Part shown: piece by piece, positions 46,026-57,130 of the stretch | Numbering within the stretch: position 1 is the stretch's first letter | Layout of the letters: every line of letters begins with the position of its first letter | Source: Oreohelix idahoensis | Taxonomy: Eukaryota; Mollusca; Gastropoda; Stylommatophora; Oreohelicidae | Reading direction: 5' to 3' | DNA length: 64,000 nucleotides | Assembly: GCA_024509875.1 (NCBI GenBank) | Contig: JAMPIV010008058.1 | Span: 7,501-71,500, forward strand | Notes under the pieces: model-generated | The model's input: the letters and a program-made list of their open reading frames with translations, nothing else | Database searches by the model: none | What the model was told of the DNA's origin: nothing | Position numbers and translations under genes: made by a program

Positions 46026-47897
46026 CATATAAGTGACTAATAAAATCGCCGGGATCCGCTCTGCACAGAGCGCTGTCTCCCTCCCCGCGCGAGCGAGCGA
46101 CGAAATGCTCTGTTCAGACAGTTATCTGGTTGATCCTGCCAGTAGTCATATGCTTGTCTCAAAGATTAAGCTATGCATGTCTAAGTTCACACTGTCTCAC
46201 GGTGAAACCGCGAATGGCTCATTATATCAGTCGAGGTTCCTTAGATGACACGATCCTACTTGAATAACTGTGGCAATTCTAGAGCTAATACATGCTTACC
46301 GTAAGCAATTGAGGGCAAGTTCCGTATCCTACTAGTGACTAGGCTGTTGCTACTGGTGTCAGACTGTATCGGCTAGTCCGTTCCTCTGACGTCCAGGCCG
46401 GGTCATGCTGCATGGGCAACAGCATGATCTAACATTGCCCAACCTCGTGCCACCGAAAGTTATTTCGGGAGGTACGCTCCTTTGGTCAGAAATGACTGAT
46501 AAGGAAGATCACATAAGTGACTACAATAGACGCACAGACGTGAAACTATGACAACAGAAATATAGATAACTTGGAACGAGCTGACCGACACACTGATTAA
46601 GTTTAAGTGAATTTTTAATTATCAGAAGAAAATTCCATCACAACACATAAAATTTACATCAAGCATATACAAATAGTCATAAAGTCAATGAATTGCTACG
46701 AAATGATAGACCCATTGGTATGATCTTTTCCCTCGATGTATAGCCCACAGTCCTGTTAGAAGAAAAGTGATAGCCCAAAAGAGTCACGAATGCATATGCT
46801 ATAGTCTAAGATTTCCCTTTAAAGGTATGAACAGACTTTGATACTCTAATCTATCCCAAGGAAAATGATGTTAGCAACAAAAACTTGCATAAAGAAATTT
46901 AAGACAGCAAACTGGGTGCCAAAATACAACAATAAAGGAATCACTCAGTCCTGCATTCACTCTATTCAGTCAGCCGTGATCACTAGCTTGCATTCGTACT
47001 TACAGCTTTGGTAGCAACTTCTGGAGAAACAATTTTTAGGACATGCACATACAGAATCTCCAGGGTTAGTCTTGGCCAAGGGAACCCCAGTCCCGCAAAG
47101 TCAGGTTGAGTTCACTACTTCAGGGAACGTTTCCTTGGTTATTATTACTTTTGGATATCTGTTTATGTCACATTAAAATTGTCCAGGCACGAACGTTAAC
47201 AGCGAGCAAAGTGTCAATAGCTTAGATTTCTAGTAACTAGGAATGTCAGGTCGGTGCCTTCTCTCAGTATAGGACTTTATTTGGTCACACCACAAAGTAG
47301 TCGAAACTCCGTCGGAATGTTACTGATAGTAATATATTACTTGCCACAAGGGCTGATTGTACTTGAGGTTTTTTTCAGGAAGAAATAAATCTGGCTCGAT
47401 AGGCCCGTTACTTCATTTAATCTTAAAGTTCATGTAATGGGTACTCTGTCGTTCTGGATGCCAACGCAATACCAGACAGATTTTACTTTATACGCCCAAG
47501 TCTTTAAGAAAAAAGTGTTTTTGTTCTTCACAGATATTTCTCAGTACTAAAACGCTGGTAGAGTTGGGTTACCCCAGTTTCACTGAATAAAGAGAAAACA
47601 ACATATAAAATACTTATACATACTATACACTACGGTTATAACTTACATTATAAACTGCAAGCGGAGAGCTTGACTTATCGTTTACAACCTCCGTGAAATA
47701 AGTTATATTCCTAAAATCAATCATCATGAATTAGAAATACATACGTATTTCGTCAATACTCAATGATGAATCAGTGCAGTTATAAGTTAGTTTAAAATAT
47801 TCTCGACTTATTACTAGCAATTTAATAAAATTTATTTATAGCTGCATGAGTTTAACCTAGAAATTATAATTTATTTTGCTATCCCCTGAAACACGTC
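45723..47897 (-). repeat. 5' LTR, missing its outer end
   Basis: Colinear with 37715-41262 up to about 40460, then broken at 47897 where unrelated sequence begins with TGTCACGGATTG. It contains a (TA)n tract at about 45937-46021 and the 18S-headed insertion. Confidence 0.8.
46040..46512 (+). pseudogene. Insertion with 18S rRNA 5' end head
   Basis: 46123-46300 matches the first roughly 180 nt of 18S rRNA (TATCTGGTTGATCCTGCCAG ... AGCTAATACATGCTT) with a few substitutions. About 80 nt of GC-rich sequence before it resembles the end of the 5' external spacer. After 46300 only short 18S-like pieces (GCAATTGAGGGCAAGT) occur and the rest is unidentified. The segment is absent from the sister LTR and flanked by an 11-bp direct repeat ATAAGTGACTA (46029-46039 and 46513-46523). 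No poly(A) tail. Not a functional rRNA gene. Confidence 0.8.
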
Positions 47898-48982
47898 TGT
47901 CACGGATTGTTTTGAGGGTATTTTGCATGTGTGAATGTTCCCATGCTCCAGCGGGAGTTTATCTGTCATGTGAGTTGTTGTGAGCTGGGAATGCGTACAT
48001 TGTAATGATTTAGCTACAAGCAGGGTTTTGAGCATTGCTTGAGACAAGCTGTTAGCTTTTGTGATGCGTGAATGAAGATCAGTGGAGCGTGAAAGGGTTT
48101 TACGGGTTTTAGTGAATACGCATGAAAGGGGCAGTCAGCGGGAGGAGTGTGTTGGTTGGAGACATGTGTTGGGTCAGTAGAGAGAGAGCAGACAGCAGAC
48201 AAGAGTCAGCGTAGAGCGTAGAGAAGAGAAAGGTGGATGTCTATAGTAGGGCGTGAGTAGAGGGCCGGAGTTGTGTAGTAGATGTTGCAGATGTTATTCA
48301 TGGAGTAGCCTATTTGTGGCTGTAGTTAATTTACAATTAATAATCCTATTTCTGAATGCCAGTACGAAATTTGTAATGTACGGTAATATACGGATACACG
48401 ACGTTACCGTAATAGCTGTAATAATTGCTGCCAATGCATGTTTTCGATGCCTATCCACGCTTACACAAACTTACGCACGTACAGATAAAAACCTCCGCTA
48501 CACAATAAAAACTCCAATTGAACGCAGATGTTTTCATATCTTATTCTTCTTCGTGAATCTTTAGCCGCACACTGACAAAGGAACCAGTGACCATCACGCC
48601 TAGTGACGTCTCAATTACCTCATTGAAACAAACAAAATTCCTATTTGGTTTCCTGTCTCGTTTACCTACGAGCATTTTAAAAAGCGAAAAAAAAAAAAAA
48701 AAAAAAAAAAAACTCACAACAAATTACGAACACAAACTTCACAGCGCAACACATCTAAATCTTACGAGACTTGCTCTCCGTAAACATTGAATTTATTTAC
48801 AAAAAAAGTATTTTTTATAAGTGAGCTTCAGAAGTCTATATTCTGTACTACAAATACGTGTGATCCCAGAATTTTTCAGGGGTGTAGCAGCCGGTGGTAA
48901 CCCTTTCTGTGAAATTTTTCACATAAACTTTTGTTCACTGTAAAATTGCTGTTCGCGTATTAGAAGATTGTAGCTTTAGGAA
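47898..48982. other. Unassigned DNA upstream of the receptor pseudogene
   Basis: Begins TGTCACGGATTG at the break of the LTR and has a CATGCTCC...GGGAG motif at about 47930-47955 and an AGAGAGCAGACAGCAGAC-rich stretch near 48180-48230, as in some LTR leaders. A poly(A) run lies at 48689-48711. No matching second LTR was found and no gene is supported. Confidence 0.4.
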
Positions 48983-50087
48983 ATGATATATTCAAAGATC
49001 AACATCACCTTCGGCATCAGTGGCACCGCCGAAGGAATTATGAACTTTCATGTCAGACGAATGTTTGAAATTGTAAACTGTGCTGTATGTTTATTCGGGT
49101 TGTTCTCAAACGTTATCAACCTGGTTGTCTTCTCTAAACAAGGATTCAACAGTACTATGAATATCAGCTTTTTTGGATTGGCCATTTCTGACCTTTGCAG
49201 TCTCGTCGCTCTCATGTGGTTCAACATATGCGTGAATCCTCTTTTTGAGGGGGCAGGTATCTCGCTTGATCCTTCAGAAGTCCAACATCTGACGGCATGT
49301 TCATTCACATAATTGTTTCAGTCGCATAACTGGGTTTATTACGGTATTCATCACGGCAGAGAGATGTCTTTGCATCGCGTTGCCTCTGAAAGTGAAGAAT
49401 ATCATTACGCCACGAAGAACAATTGTGACTGTTGGCTCCATTTATGCTCTGATGATGTTATCCTTTGTTCCAGAATTTGCCTCCGTCTACATTGGCTGGA
49501 GGTTATATCCAGCAAAGAACAAAACACTGCTTGGTTTATCTTTCACCAACAATCGGAAACGCATAGAAGGATTAGCGTTTATCCTTTACACTATTTTAGG
49601 AACAATATCCTTTCTGGCAGTTTTGACCCTAACGGCTTTATTGGTGTGCAACCTCAGACGGAAATCAAAATGGAGGCAGGAGTCCATGTTTGACATCAAA
49701 CAATCAGAGACCATCTCAAACAGGGACAAGAAAGCCGTAAACATGGTCATAATGATTGCCGTTGTCCTAATTATCTGCTACACGCCTGGTATTCTCATTT
49801 CAACCGGGATGTATGTCTTTAAGGAATTCAGCGTCAAAGGTCGAGAAGTTAACGTCTTTATGGTGACATGGTCATTCGCGTTCTTGTTTGAATCCATAAA
49901 CTCTAGCGTCAACATTTTAATGTACTACAAGTTGAGTTCTAAATACAGGAAGACGTTTGATGAGATCTTTGATGGGTGTTGCAAGAGAAACACCACTCAC
50001 AGTGGAAGTGAAATAGGGAACACTGATATAGTTCATATTGTTAGCGACAGGTGCACTAACCAAATACTGGTTTCTATGCCACACTAA
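48983..50087 (+). pseudogene. Gastropod chemosensory-receptor-like GPCR, single exon, frameshifted
   Basis: The first frame (48983-49312) holds an N-terminus with an N-glycosylation site (NIT), TM1 with GLFSNVINLVVF and TM2 with FGLAISDLCSL. A second frame, open from just after 49293, contains TM3 (ITGFITVFITAERCLCIA), TM4, TM5 (ILYTILGTISFLAVL), a basic third loop, TM6 (MIAVVLIICYTPG) and TM7 (ESINSSVNILMYYKLSSKYR), and ends at 50087. One net frame change in about 49293-49312 is the only lesion I see. AERC in place of DRY and the SVNILMYY TM7 fit the large intronless receptor families of gastropods; the ligand is unknown. A very recent pseudogene or a sequencing error are both possible. Confidence 0.8.
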
Positions 50088-50261
50088 ACACGTTTGAGTG
50101 CGTGCTTACCTGCCTTGATTGCGCCAGTACTTATAAAGTCAATAAAACAGTTTTACGCGTATTTGCTGAAATTTAAAAGATTTTATGCGCCAAAGGACAC
50201 AATTATTACCATTATTTTTTAAATTCACAAGGTGCAAAGGCTTTAAATAAGCTCATGCCAA

Positions 50262-50545
50262 ATCATCCTGTCGGTGCCATTAGCTCTTGGTCTTTCCATG
50301 TTTTCCTCAAACTTTTCATTTCTGTCTCAATATGTCTTCTCCTTGTATTTTTCTTAGGTTTCCTTCTATCTGTCACCTAAGTGATTCCAGGACATGAATC
50401 GCCTTCTCATGCTATCAACAAGTTTCCTAAATGTGTGTCCTATTCATCGCCAGCGCCTTATACTTATATGTTGTTCCACTGGCACTTGTCTGGTTCTTGT
50501 CACCAGTTTCACATTGGTGATCTTTGTCCGTTTTCACATGCATTC
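50262..50545 (-). mobile_element. Degenerate LINE RT C-terminal fragment
   Basis: The minus strand gives IRRWR, IGHTFRKLVDSMRRRFMSWN and a Lys/Arg-rich tail, interrupted by stops. It aligns with the fragment at 28200-28480, including the CATCGCCAGCGCC- and CCACTGGCAC-like segments on the plus strand. Confidence 0.65.
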
Positions 50546-50875
50546 TTCGAATAAGATCTAATCATTTAAAAACAACAATAGCAGACACAAGTCTACAGAA
50601 ATAAAATTATAACATTTCTACTCTCTTATTTTTTATTTTAATTACATTTTTTTTCTTGTATACTTGAACTGTTAAACGACATGGGTAGATAGAGTTTTCG
50701 TTCCTGCACAATATATAGTGACATACATTTAATTCCAAGTATGGTAATTCGAAGTTAGATAACTCGAAGCTTTGAACATGTCCCTTTATTAGTTCTATGT
50801 GTGCGTAATAAAGTATAGTTTTTAATTTGAAGTTGACATTAATGACACATCTTATAATACGAAACTGTTGTGTTT

Positions 50876-51556
50876 TCATCATTGGTATCATCATTGGTAT
50901 CATCATTGGTTTCATCATTGGTATCATCATTGGTATCATCCTTGGTATCATCATTGATATCATCATTGGTTTCATCATTGGTATCATCATTGGTTTCATC
51001 ATTGGTATCATTATTGGTATCATCATTGGTATCATCATTGGTATCATCATTGGTATCATCATTGGTATCATCATTGATTTCATCATTGGTATCGTCATTG
51101 GTTTCATCATTGGTATCATTATTGGTATCATCCTTGGTATCATCGTTGGTTTCATCACTGGTTTCATTATTGGTATCATCATTGGTATCATCATTGGTTT
51201 CATCATTGGTATTATCATTGGTTTCAACATTGGTATCATTATTGGTATCATCATTGGTTTCATCATTGGTATCATTATTGGTATCATCATTGGTATCATC
51301 AGTGGTATCATCATTGGTATCATCATTGGTTTCATCATTGATATCATCATTGGTTTCATCATTGGTATCTTTATTAGTATCATCATTGGTATCATCATTG
51401 GTTTCATCATTGATATCATCATTGGTATCATCATTGGTATCATCATTGGTATCATCATTGGTATCATCATTGGTTTCATCATTGGTTTCATCATTGATAT
51501 CATCATTGGTATCATCATTGGTATCATCATTGGTATCATCATTGGTATCATCATTT
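50876..51556. repeat. 12-bp minisatellite (ATTGGTATCATC)n
   Basis: About 57 units with variants (GTTTC, GATATC, CCTTGG) over roughly 680 bp. Because the unit is a multiple of three and nearly stop-free, long open frames of 264-342 codons appear in several frames on both strands (50607-51712). These are artefacts. Confidence 0.97.
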
Positions 51557-52047
51557 TCTTTTTCGCTCCATATGCATCGTGGAACCACCAGTGCAGCTGT
51601 TTCCTTTGCAGGACACCTGTACCGCGCATGCACATGCTTCTGTAGCGGTGTTTTCTATAGCACTATGTTCTACATCATGAGGTTGCCCGTCTCTTGCATA
51701 ACCTTAAATTAGTTGACTTTTACGACATTCCTGAAGGCACGTTAGGCATATTCTTTAGTTGTCTCGTCAGAGACATTCGGGAACTTCACGGGATAGCCAT
51801 TGCTGTGTAACCTGTTAATTCAAAGTCCCACCTACCTCTACTGTCATTAACCAACTTGAGCGCACGAAGGAAACGCGAAACACAAAGTTCAGTCCCATCC
51901 AGCTTTATTGAAATTCACGTCGACGGGTCTTCTTGAGGACTTCTCAAAACCCTTTCGCCCATTGACCAATAAAACCTAGGAACGTTTTTTCACGAAGACA
52001 TTAAAGCTTTAATTGCGACTAAGATTAAAAGCCAAGACTTAGTGCTT
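51557..52047. other. No gene seen
   Basis: Single-copy-looking sequence with a weak resemblance at 51570-51690 to the CATGCTCC-type dispersed repeat. Nothing else recognised. Confidence 0.4.
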
Positions 52048-52222
52048 GTTGAGGTAACTGAGAATTTAACATTCTATTGGAAGCGAAGTTAGTTTTCTCT
52101 ATGTTTCAAGATTGTGAACGTTGAAATTAATTTTTTGAATTTCATTTTTTTTCTAAAAACGTGAAAAAAATTCGAAGTACAAACTTTTAAACGTTTGCTG
52201 CTCCATTAAATTTGGTGATATA
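52048..52222. repeat. Dispersed repeat, copy 2
   Basis: Aligns with 37490-37705 in the same orientation, with small indels. Confidence 0.55.
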
Positions 52223-54780
52223 TTCTTGTTGCTACGTGACAAGGCACACCAAGGTAGGTAATGCGTCTTATTAGGTAAAAGAAAATATTCCATGTTACGG
52301 CCAAATTCTCTTCTTTAGGGACTTAAAAACATAAACAAAAGGGATAGAACGCAGAAACTATGTTTCAATACATAAAAAATACATAAAAACTATGCATCTC
52401 ATTATAACCTCCAAAGTTAGAAATTGAATAGTTTCTGCAGAAATAATGAATTTGGCAGTAAGATTTAGTGTTCTGTAGTGATTTGGATCTGTCTTACAAC
52501 ACGTTTTTCTAGAGCCGACCATATCGCACGCATAGTTGGGGAAAACACTATGAGAAAAAAACAACCAATCAAAACGAACCTTTATTATTATTATGGTAAG
52601 AAACTTACAGTGCAAAACCTAGGGACCAGTTTTGGTTAAACGATGAGACGATAATATTTAATTTCATAAAGAATAAAGAAGTATCATGGGGGTGAATTGT
52701 GTAATTCATCAAAGGAAATGTTAAGCTAAAAATAAGAGTAAAAAACGTTATCAAATACTATTCTGGTAAGATAGATATAACGAATAAAAGAGCTGTGTTA
52801 CATCAGGATTTGTCCAACTTAGCTAGTTAAAGTACGCATATATTTAAATGCATTTTACAAAATAAATGATGTATAGATAGATCGATCCTAAATAATCCAC
52901 AGCATAAAATAAACTTTATATGACCAAAATCGCCCCATAAATAAGGAAGATAATTGACAAACTAAATTTTACACATTGTACAGAGAGCAAAAAGTTGTTT
53001 CATTTTGGGAAATCTTACGCCGTCTCTCACCCAGCCACCTCGGAGGTCGGATGTGTAGTTATAAAGGCCTTGCCCTTTGGCTATTTGACGCCATTATCAA
53101 AAATTCAAACCAAGCTGTCTAGCGAGAAGCGGTAAAAAGTAAAAGTATTGCCTTTGCCAACCGCATCTGTTGCGCAGACCATAGAAGCCATAGACATCCT
53201 GTGTGTGTGTTTGCCTGAGGGTTTTGGTCTACAATCAACCTGAAGATTGTGATTTCTACTTTTACTAACTTTGGACTTGGAGGTGCAAGAGCTCATTGGA
53301 ATCATTGCAGCCAGTCACCCTTGTTCAACTGCATGGCAATTCCTTGATGTGTTAAACTACGGCAGGAGAGTGGAATTTCTTATTGAAGCAGATAAGTGGC
53401 CTTATCTTGCCACTGCTCAGCGTGTTCATTAATTAAATAAAAGTCAGCACTAATAATAGACTATGACAATATTAAATAACAGGACAGTGAAGGATGAGTT
53501 AAAGACCTTATAAATCCATCTTATCTACCCAGTCAACAACAGTGACATTGTAGTGAAATATAAACATTATTCTTCAATATAGAAGATAACAGAGACTTCA
53601 GTAATAGATTATGTTTTGTTAATTGAAATATATATATATTTATTGATTTTATTTAATGTAAATATCTTTTGAATTATCATAACCGACAAGAGAACCGGTG
53701 TATGATTATTAAATTGTAAATATGTACCTTCAGACTTGTTGAGATTACTAGCATTAAGTTTTCAAGTTATGTTGGATGCATAGTTAGATTGATATATTAA
53801 AATATAATTAAATACCCCTAGATAAACTTGTCAACATAACAACACATAGTACCAAAGGTGAATCTACGAAAGGAGCAAATAGATCTTCAGAACATATCTT
53901 TCCAACAACCTGAGATTTGTACAGCTGATTCTACCCTTTGATGTCAATACACCCTATTTCTTTTCAGAGAAGGGGGTATTACTTGTAAGACCAGACTCTT
54001 ACCTGGCACTATCCTGGTATCATCTGATACATCTTTTTGTCCAGGATATCTTATTTTTTTATAACATCACAAACCTTTCGTGACATGTTCAAGCGACCAT
54101 GAGTGAACTAGTAATATACGAGGACATAAATTGTCTTGTTCTCTTTCTTCTTCATGTCATGATGACCGTACTAATTCTCCTCTGGTCGTTTCATTGCTTT
54201 CCATTGCATTTCAACTTCATTTGATTATCGTAATCAAACTTATCATGAGATATGTTCAATGTACCATTGAAAAATTGCAAGGCATGTGTGGTCTTTTAAT
54301 GGGTGTTCAATTTAGTCTTCCGCTGCAATGCGCGACTTTTTAGTATTTTCCCGAAAATCAGGTGGGATTTTTTTCATTGTTGGTAACAGACGTTTTAGTA
54401 AGACAATTGATATTTTTGACATTCTTTAGGAGATTAAATGGCAGAAACACATGATTGAAAGGGGGCAGCTTCTGATGATCAGACAGCCCCCGGTTGTAAC
54501 GCTCTGTATAGAGTTTTCTAAGATTATCTTTCTTTGATTTTGACTCTCGCCAAAGCACAACTATGTCTCACATCAGGTTGGTGGTGGGTTTCAGGTCTAT
54601 CTCATCGTCATCCAGTTTCTCACATAAAGGGATTGGTGAAGGCTATACTGCCAGACTGCTTCGCTCGATGAGGGACGTTGTTGGTGAACGTGCGTTATTG
54701 TTTACTTGTCTTCGTGTACACACGTGTCTTTAATTAACAGATTATATTTAAGTCTGTAGGTGCCAATTCTCAGTTTGACT
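52223..54780. other. AT-rich DNA, no gene seen
   Basis: Short ORFs at 52358, 53105, 54131 and 54358 have no recognisable content. No LTR, inverted-repeat or RNA gene signal was noticed. Confidence 0.5.
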
Positions 54781-54789
54781 GTATATATT

Positions 54790-55045
54790 GCCTGGTTTGG
54801 GCATGTAACTCGTCATGACTCCCTTTCGAAAACGATCCTCCAGGGAACAGTCGAATGTAAACGGAGAAGAGGAAGGTGAAGAAAATCCTGGGCTGATAAC
54901 ATCAACGAATGGGCAGGGGACGGTTTTTCCACACTTGTACGCACTGCTGAGAATAGAGAGCAGTGGAGGACCCTGTCTGCAGATGCTTCCACCATGGCAC
55001 CCCTACGACCGTGACGGGTTACGGGTTGAGATAATTATTACTGAA
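54790..55045 (+). mobile_element. LINE RT C-terminal fragment, one nonsense codon
   Basis: The plus strand reads WFGHVTRHDSLSKTILQGTVE, then RRRGR, a TGA near 54868, and in the same frame RKSWADNINEWAG ... NREQWRTLSADAS ... PLRP before TGA near 55014. This is the usual C-terminus of CR1/jockey-type reverse transcriptases. It is 5'-truncated, a different family from the KRKRGRPK fragments. The open frame annotated across 54815-55198 is out of frame with it. Confidence 0.7.
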
Positions 55046-55294
55046 ACAAATAGCGGGGTAAGCAAACACATATATGCTTCTTGCTGGAACAAAGGACTAC
55101 GAGAATCGCCTAGGTTACGACCACAATGTCTTTATCAGGGAGAAACGAACGAGAACAGAAGAAGGGGAAAAGGAGAAACTCAGCTAAACATATTTTAAAA
55201 CGAAAAAAATAACTACCCGTAAATAGAAATAGTTCCTTGTAGTTCCCGGGGGAGGGGTCTCTTATGAGTCAAAATGAAAATGGAATAATACTAC

Positions 55295-55490
55295 TGTTTC
55301 TTCATGCATGTCGTACAAGACAACTTATACGAAGTTGTACATAGGCCTAGCAACCACATCATGTACAAGAAATTGCTGCAGGAACCACTGCTTTCAGAGT
55401 GTGAATATTTTGTGCACTCCTTCTGCAAGGTTGTCAGCTGCAATGTTGGCGCCATGCTCCATAAGGAGAGATAAGGAAAATGATGATCAA
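55295..55490. repeat. Dispersed repeat with CATGCTCC...GGAG motif
   Basis: CATGCATGTCGTACAAGACAAC, AACCACTGCTTTC and GCGCCATGCTCCATAAGGAG occur in the same order as in the LTR repeats at 15300-15600 and 15773-15970. Transposon class unknown. Confidence 0.45.
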
Positions 55491-55517
55491 ATAAAAATAG
55501 CTGGTGACAGTCTTGTG

Positions 55518-55675
55518 AACAGAGTGGCCACTTGAATAGATCCGGATAAACAGAGTGGCCACGTGAATAGATCCGGATAAACAGAGTGGCCACTTGAATA
55601 GATCCGGATAAACAGAGTGGTCATTTGAATAGATCCGGATAAACAGAGTGGCCACTTGAATAGATCCGGATAAGA
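55518..55675. repeat. 31-bp minisatellite
   Basis: About five copies of a unit containing GAATAGATCCGGATAAACAG and GTGGCCACTT, spaced 31 bp. Open frames on the minus strand are artefacts. Confidence 0.92.
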
Positions 55676-56117
55676 CGCAGCAAGTATGAAAACAATGGCT
55701 ACTAAAAACGCAGTGAATAAGATGGAGCAGCTAGTGTGAAGAGAGACGAGCGGTGGAGTATCAATCTTGTAATCGATACATAACAGGTATGAAAGGTCAC
55801 CTGTACAAAGGAATGTGGGGTGTTAAGACGGCCGAGTTTATAACGTCCCGAAAAAAAATTAGACGTTCTTATACTGGAGCAATAAAATACTAATGAGACA
55901 ACAAGTACAACGTAATAAAACACTGGTGAAGAATAATAATATTCGTGTAATACGTTTGTCAGGAAATAAGATCTAACATTTAATGTCAACTTAAAAGTCA
56001 AGGCAGTCATATTGTCGGCTCTGAAATATGAAGAACAATAAAAAGAACAAATAAAGTTTCAGACTTTCATAAATGGGCTTTTCCACCGAACACACGGATA
56101 TAAGTGGTATGACATAC
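55676..56117. other. No gene seen
   Basis: Left flank of the terminal-repeat element at 56118. Short minus-strand ORF at 55702-56010 is unsupported. Confidence 0.5.
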
Positions 56118-57130
56118 TGTTGCAAGTGGAATTTATGGAAGGGGAAGTAATCTTTAGAATGGTGTTTTGAACATATTAAATTTCGAGTTGCAACGCTTGA
56201 TTAAGCGGATACTTGTTTGACTTTAGGATAGAATTATCTTTTCCTATTTTTCGGGTGACAGAGTACAGATAAGCGTGTGAACGCTGTTTAATGTATTTAT
56301 TCTGTACTGTTTTGAGTTATGTGAATAGCTCGCTAGTCTGCATGTGTTATCGAGAACGGTGTTCAAGACAACCGAATCTCGTGACGGGTTTTTTGGTGGG
56401 ACTAGTGTGTGATTTGGGGAGTTGTGTTTTGGGCGTGGACCGTGTAGGTCGAGTCCCAGTGTTTTTGGATAATGTATGCCTACGTAGGATTTGAGAAAAT
56501 GTCGACTTATATATTTCGCTGTGTGTACAGCCTATTTGATAAACTGCAGTGAAGACTGTTTAGGCCATATGAAGATTATTATAGCTGCCGTGTGTTGCAG
56601 GCTTTATTGAGTAATGCAGTACTGTTTAGGCCATATGAAGATTATTATAGCTGCCGTGTGTTGCAGGCTTTATGGAGTAATGAAGTACTGTTTAGGCCAT
56701 ATGAAGATTATTATAGCTGCCGTGTGTTGCAGGCTTTATGGAGTAATGAAGTACTGTTTAGGCCATATGAAGATTATTATAGCTGCCGTGTGTTGCAGGC
56801 TTTATGGAGTAATGAAGTACTGTTTAGGCCATATGAAGATTATTATAGCTGCCGTGTGGTGCAGGCTTTATTGAGTATTGAAGATTTGTTTAGGCCATAT
56901 GAAGATTATTATAGCTGCCGTGTGATGCAGGCTTTAGTGAGTATTGGAGTACTGTTTAGGCCATATGAAGATTATTAGAGCTGCCGTGTGATGCAGGCTT
57001 TATTGAGTATTGAAGTACTGTTTAGGCCATATGAACATTATTATAGCTGCCGTGTGGTGCAGGCTTTATTGAGTATTGAAGTACTGTTTAGGCCAGGATG
57101 TGGACAGGCCGTATTATATATATTTAATGC
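56118..57130 (+). repeat. Left terminal direct repeat
   Basis: Contains about eight 66-bp units from 56557 on (ATTATTATAGCTGCCGTGTG, GCAGGCTTTA, TGTTTAGGCCATATGAAGAT). The 66-bp period keeps a frame open as 22-residue repeats (LFRPYEDYYSCRV). After 57130 the sequence departs from that following the right copy but stays weakly similar for about 60 bp. Confidence 0.85.

Larger units (their letters stand above)
37715..47897 (-). mobile_element. gmr1-derived LTR element lacking RT/RNase H, with three later insertions
   Basis: Minus-strand element: 5' LTR at 45723-47897 (outer end missing), leader with repeated primer-site-like units (45510-45722), gag start at 44403, then protease, integrase, RNase H tail, polypurine tract at 41263-41281 and 3' LTR at 37715-41262. 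RT and RNase H core are deleted. Later insertions are a foldback element in the 3' LTR (38227-39324), a hAT MITE in the leader (44991-45410) and an 18S-headed segment in the 5' LTR (46040-46512). The two LTRs differ by scattered substitutions, so it is older than the copy at 17058. Confidence 0.85.

Noticed and set aside
46123..46300. 18S rRNA gene
   Set aside because: Only the first 180 nt or so are present, inside an LTR insertion with a target duplication.
50607..51712. Large hydrophobic or Asp/Asn/Thr-rich proteins
   Set aside because: They read a 12-bp minisatellite in different frames on both strands.
54815..55198. 127-residue plus-strand protein
   Set aside because: Out of frame with the LINE RT C-terminus that occupies the same DNA.
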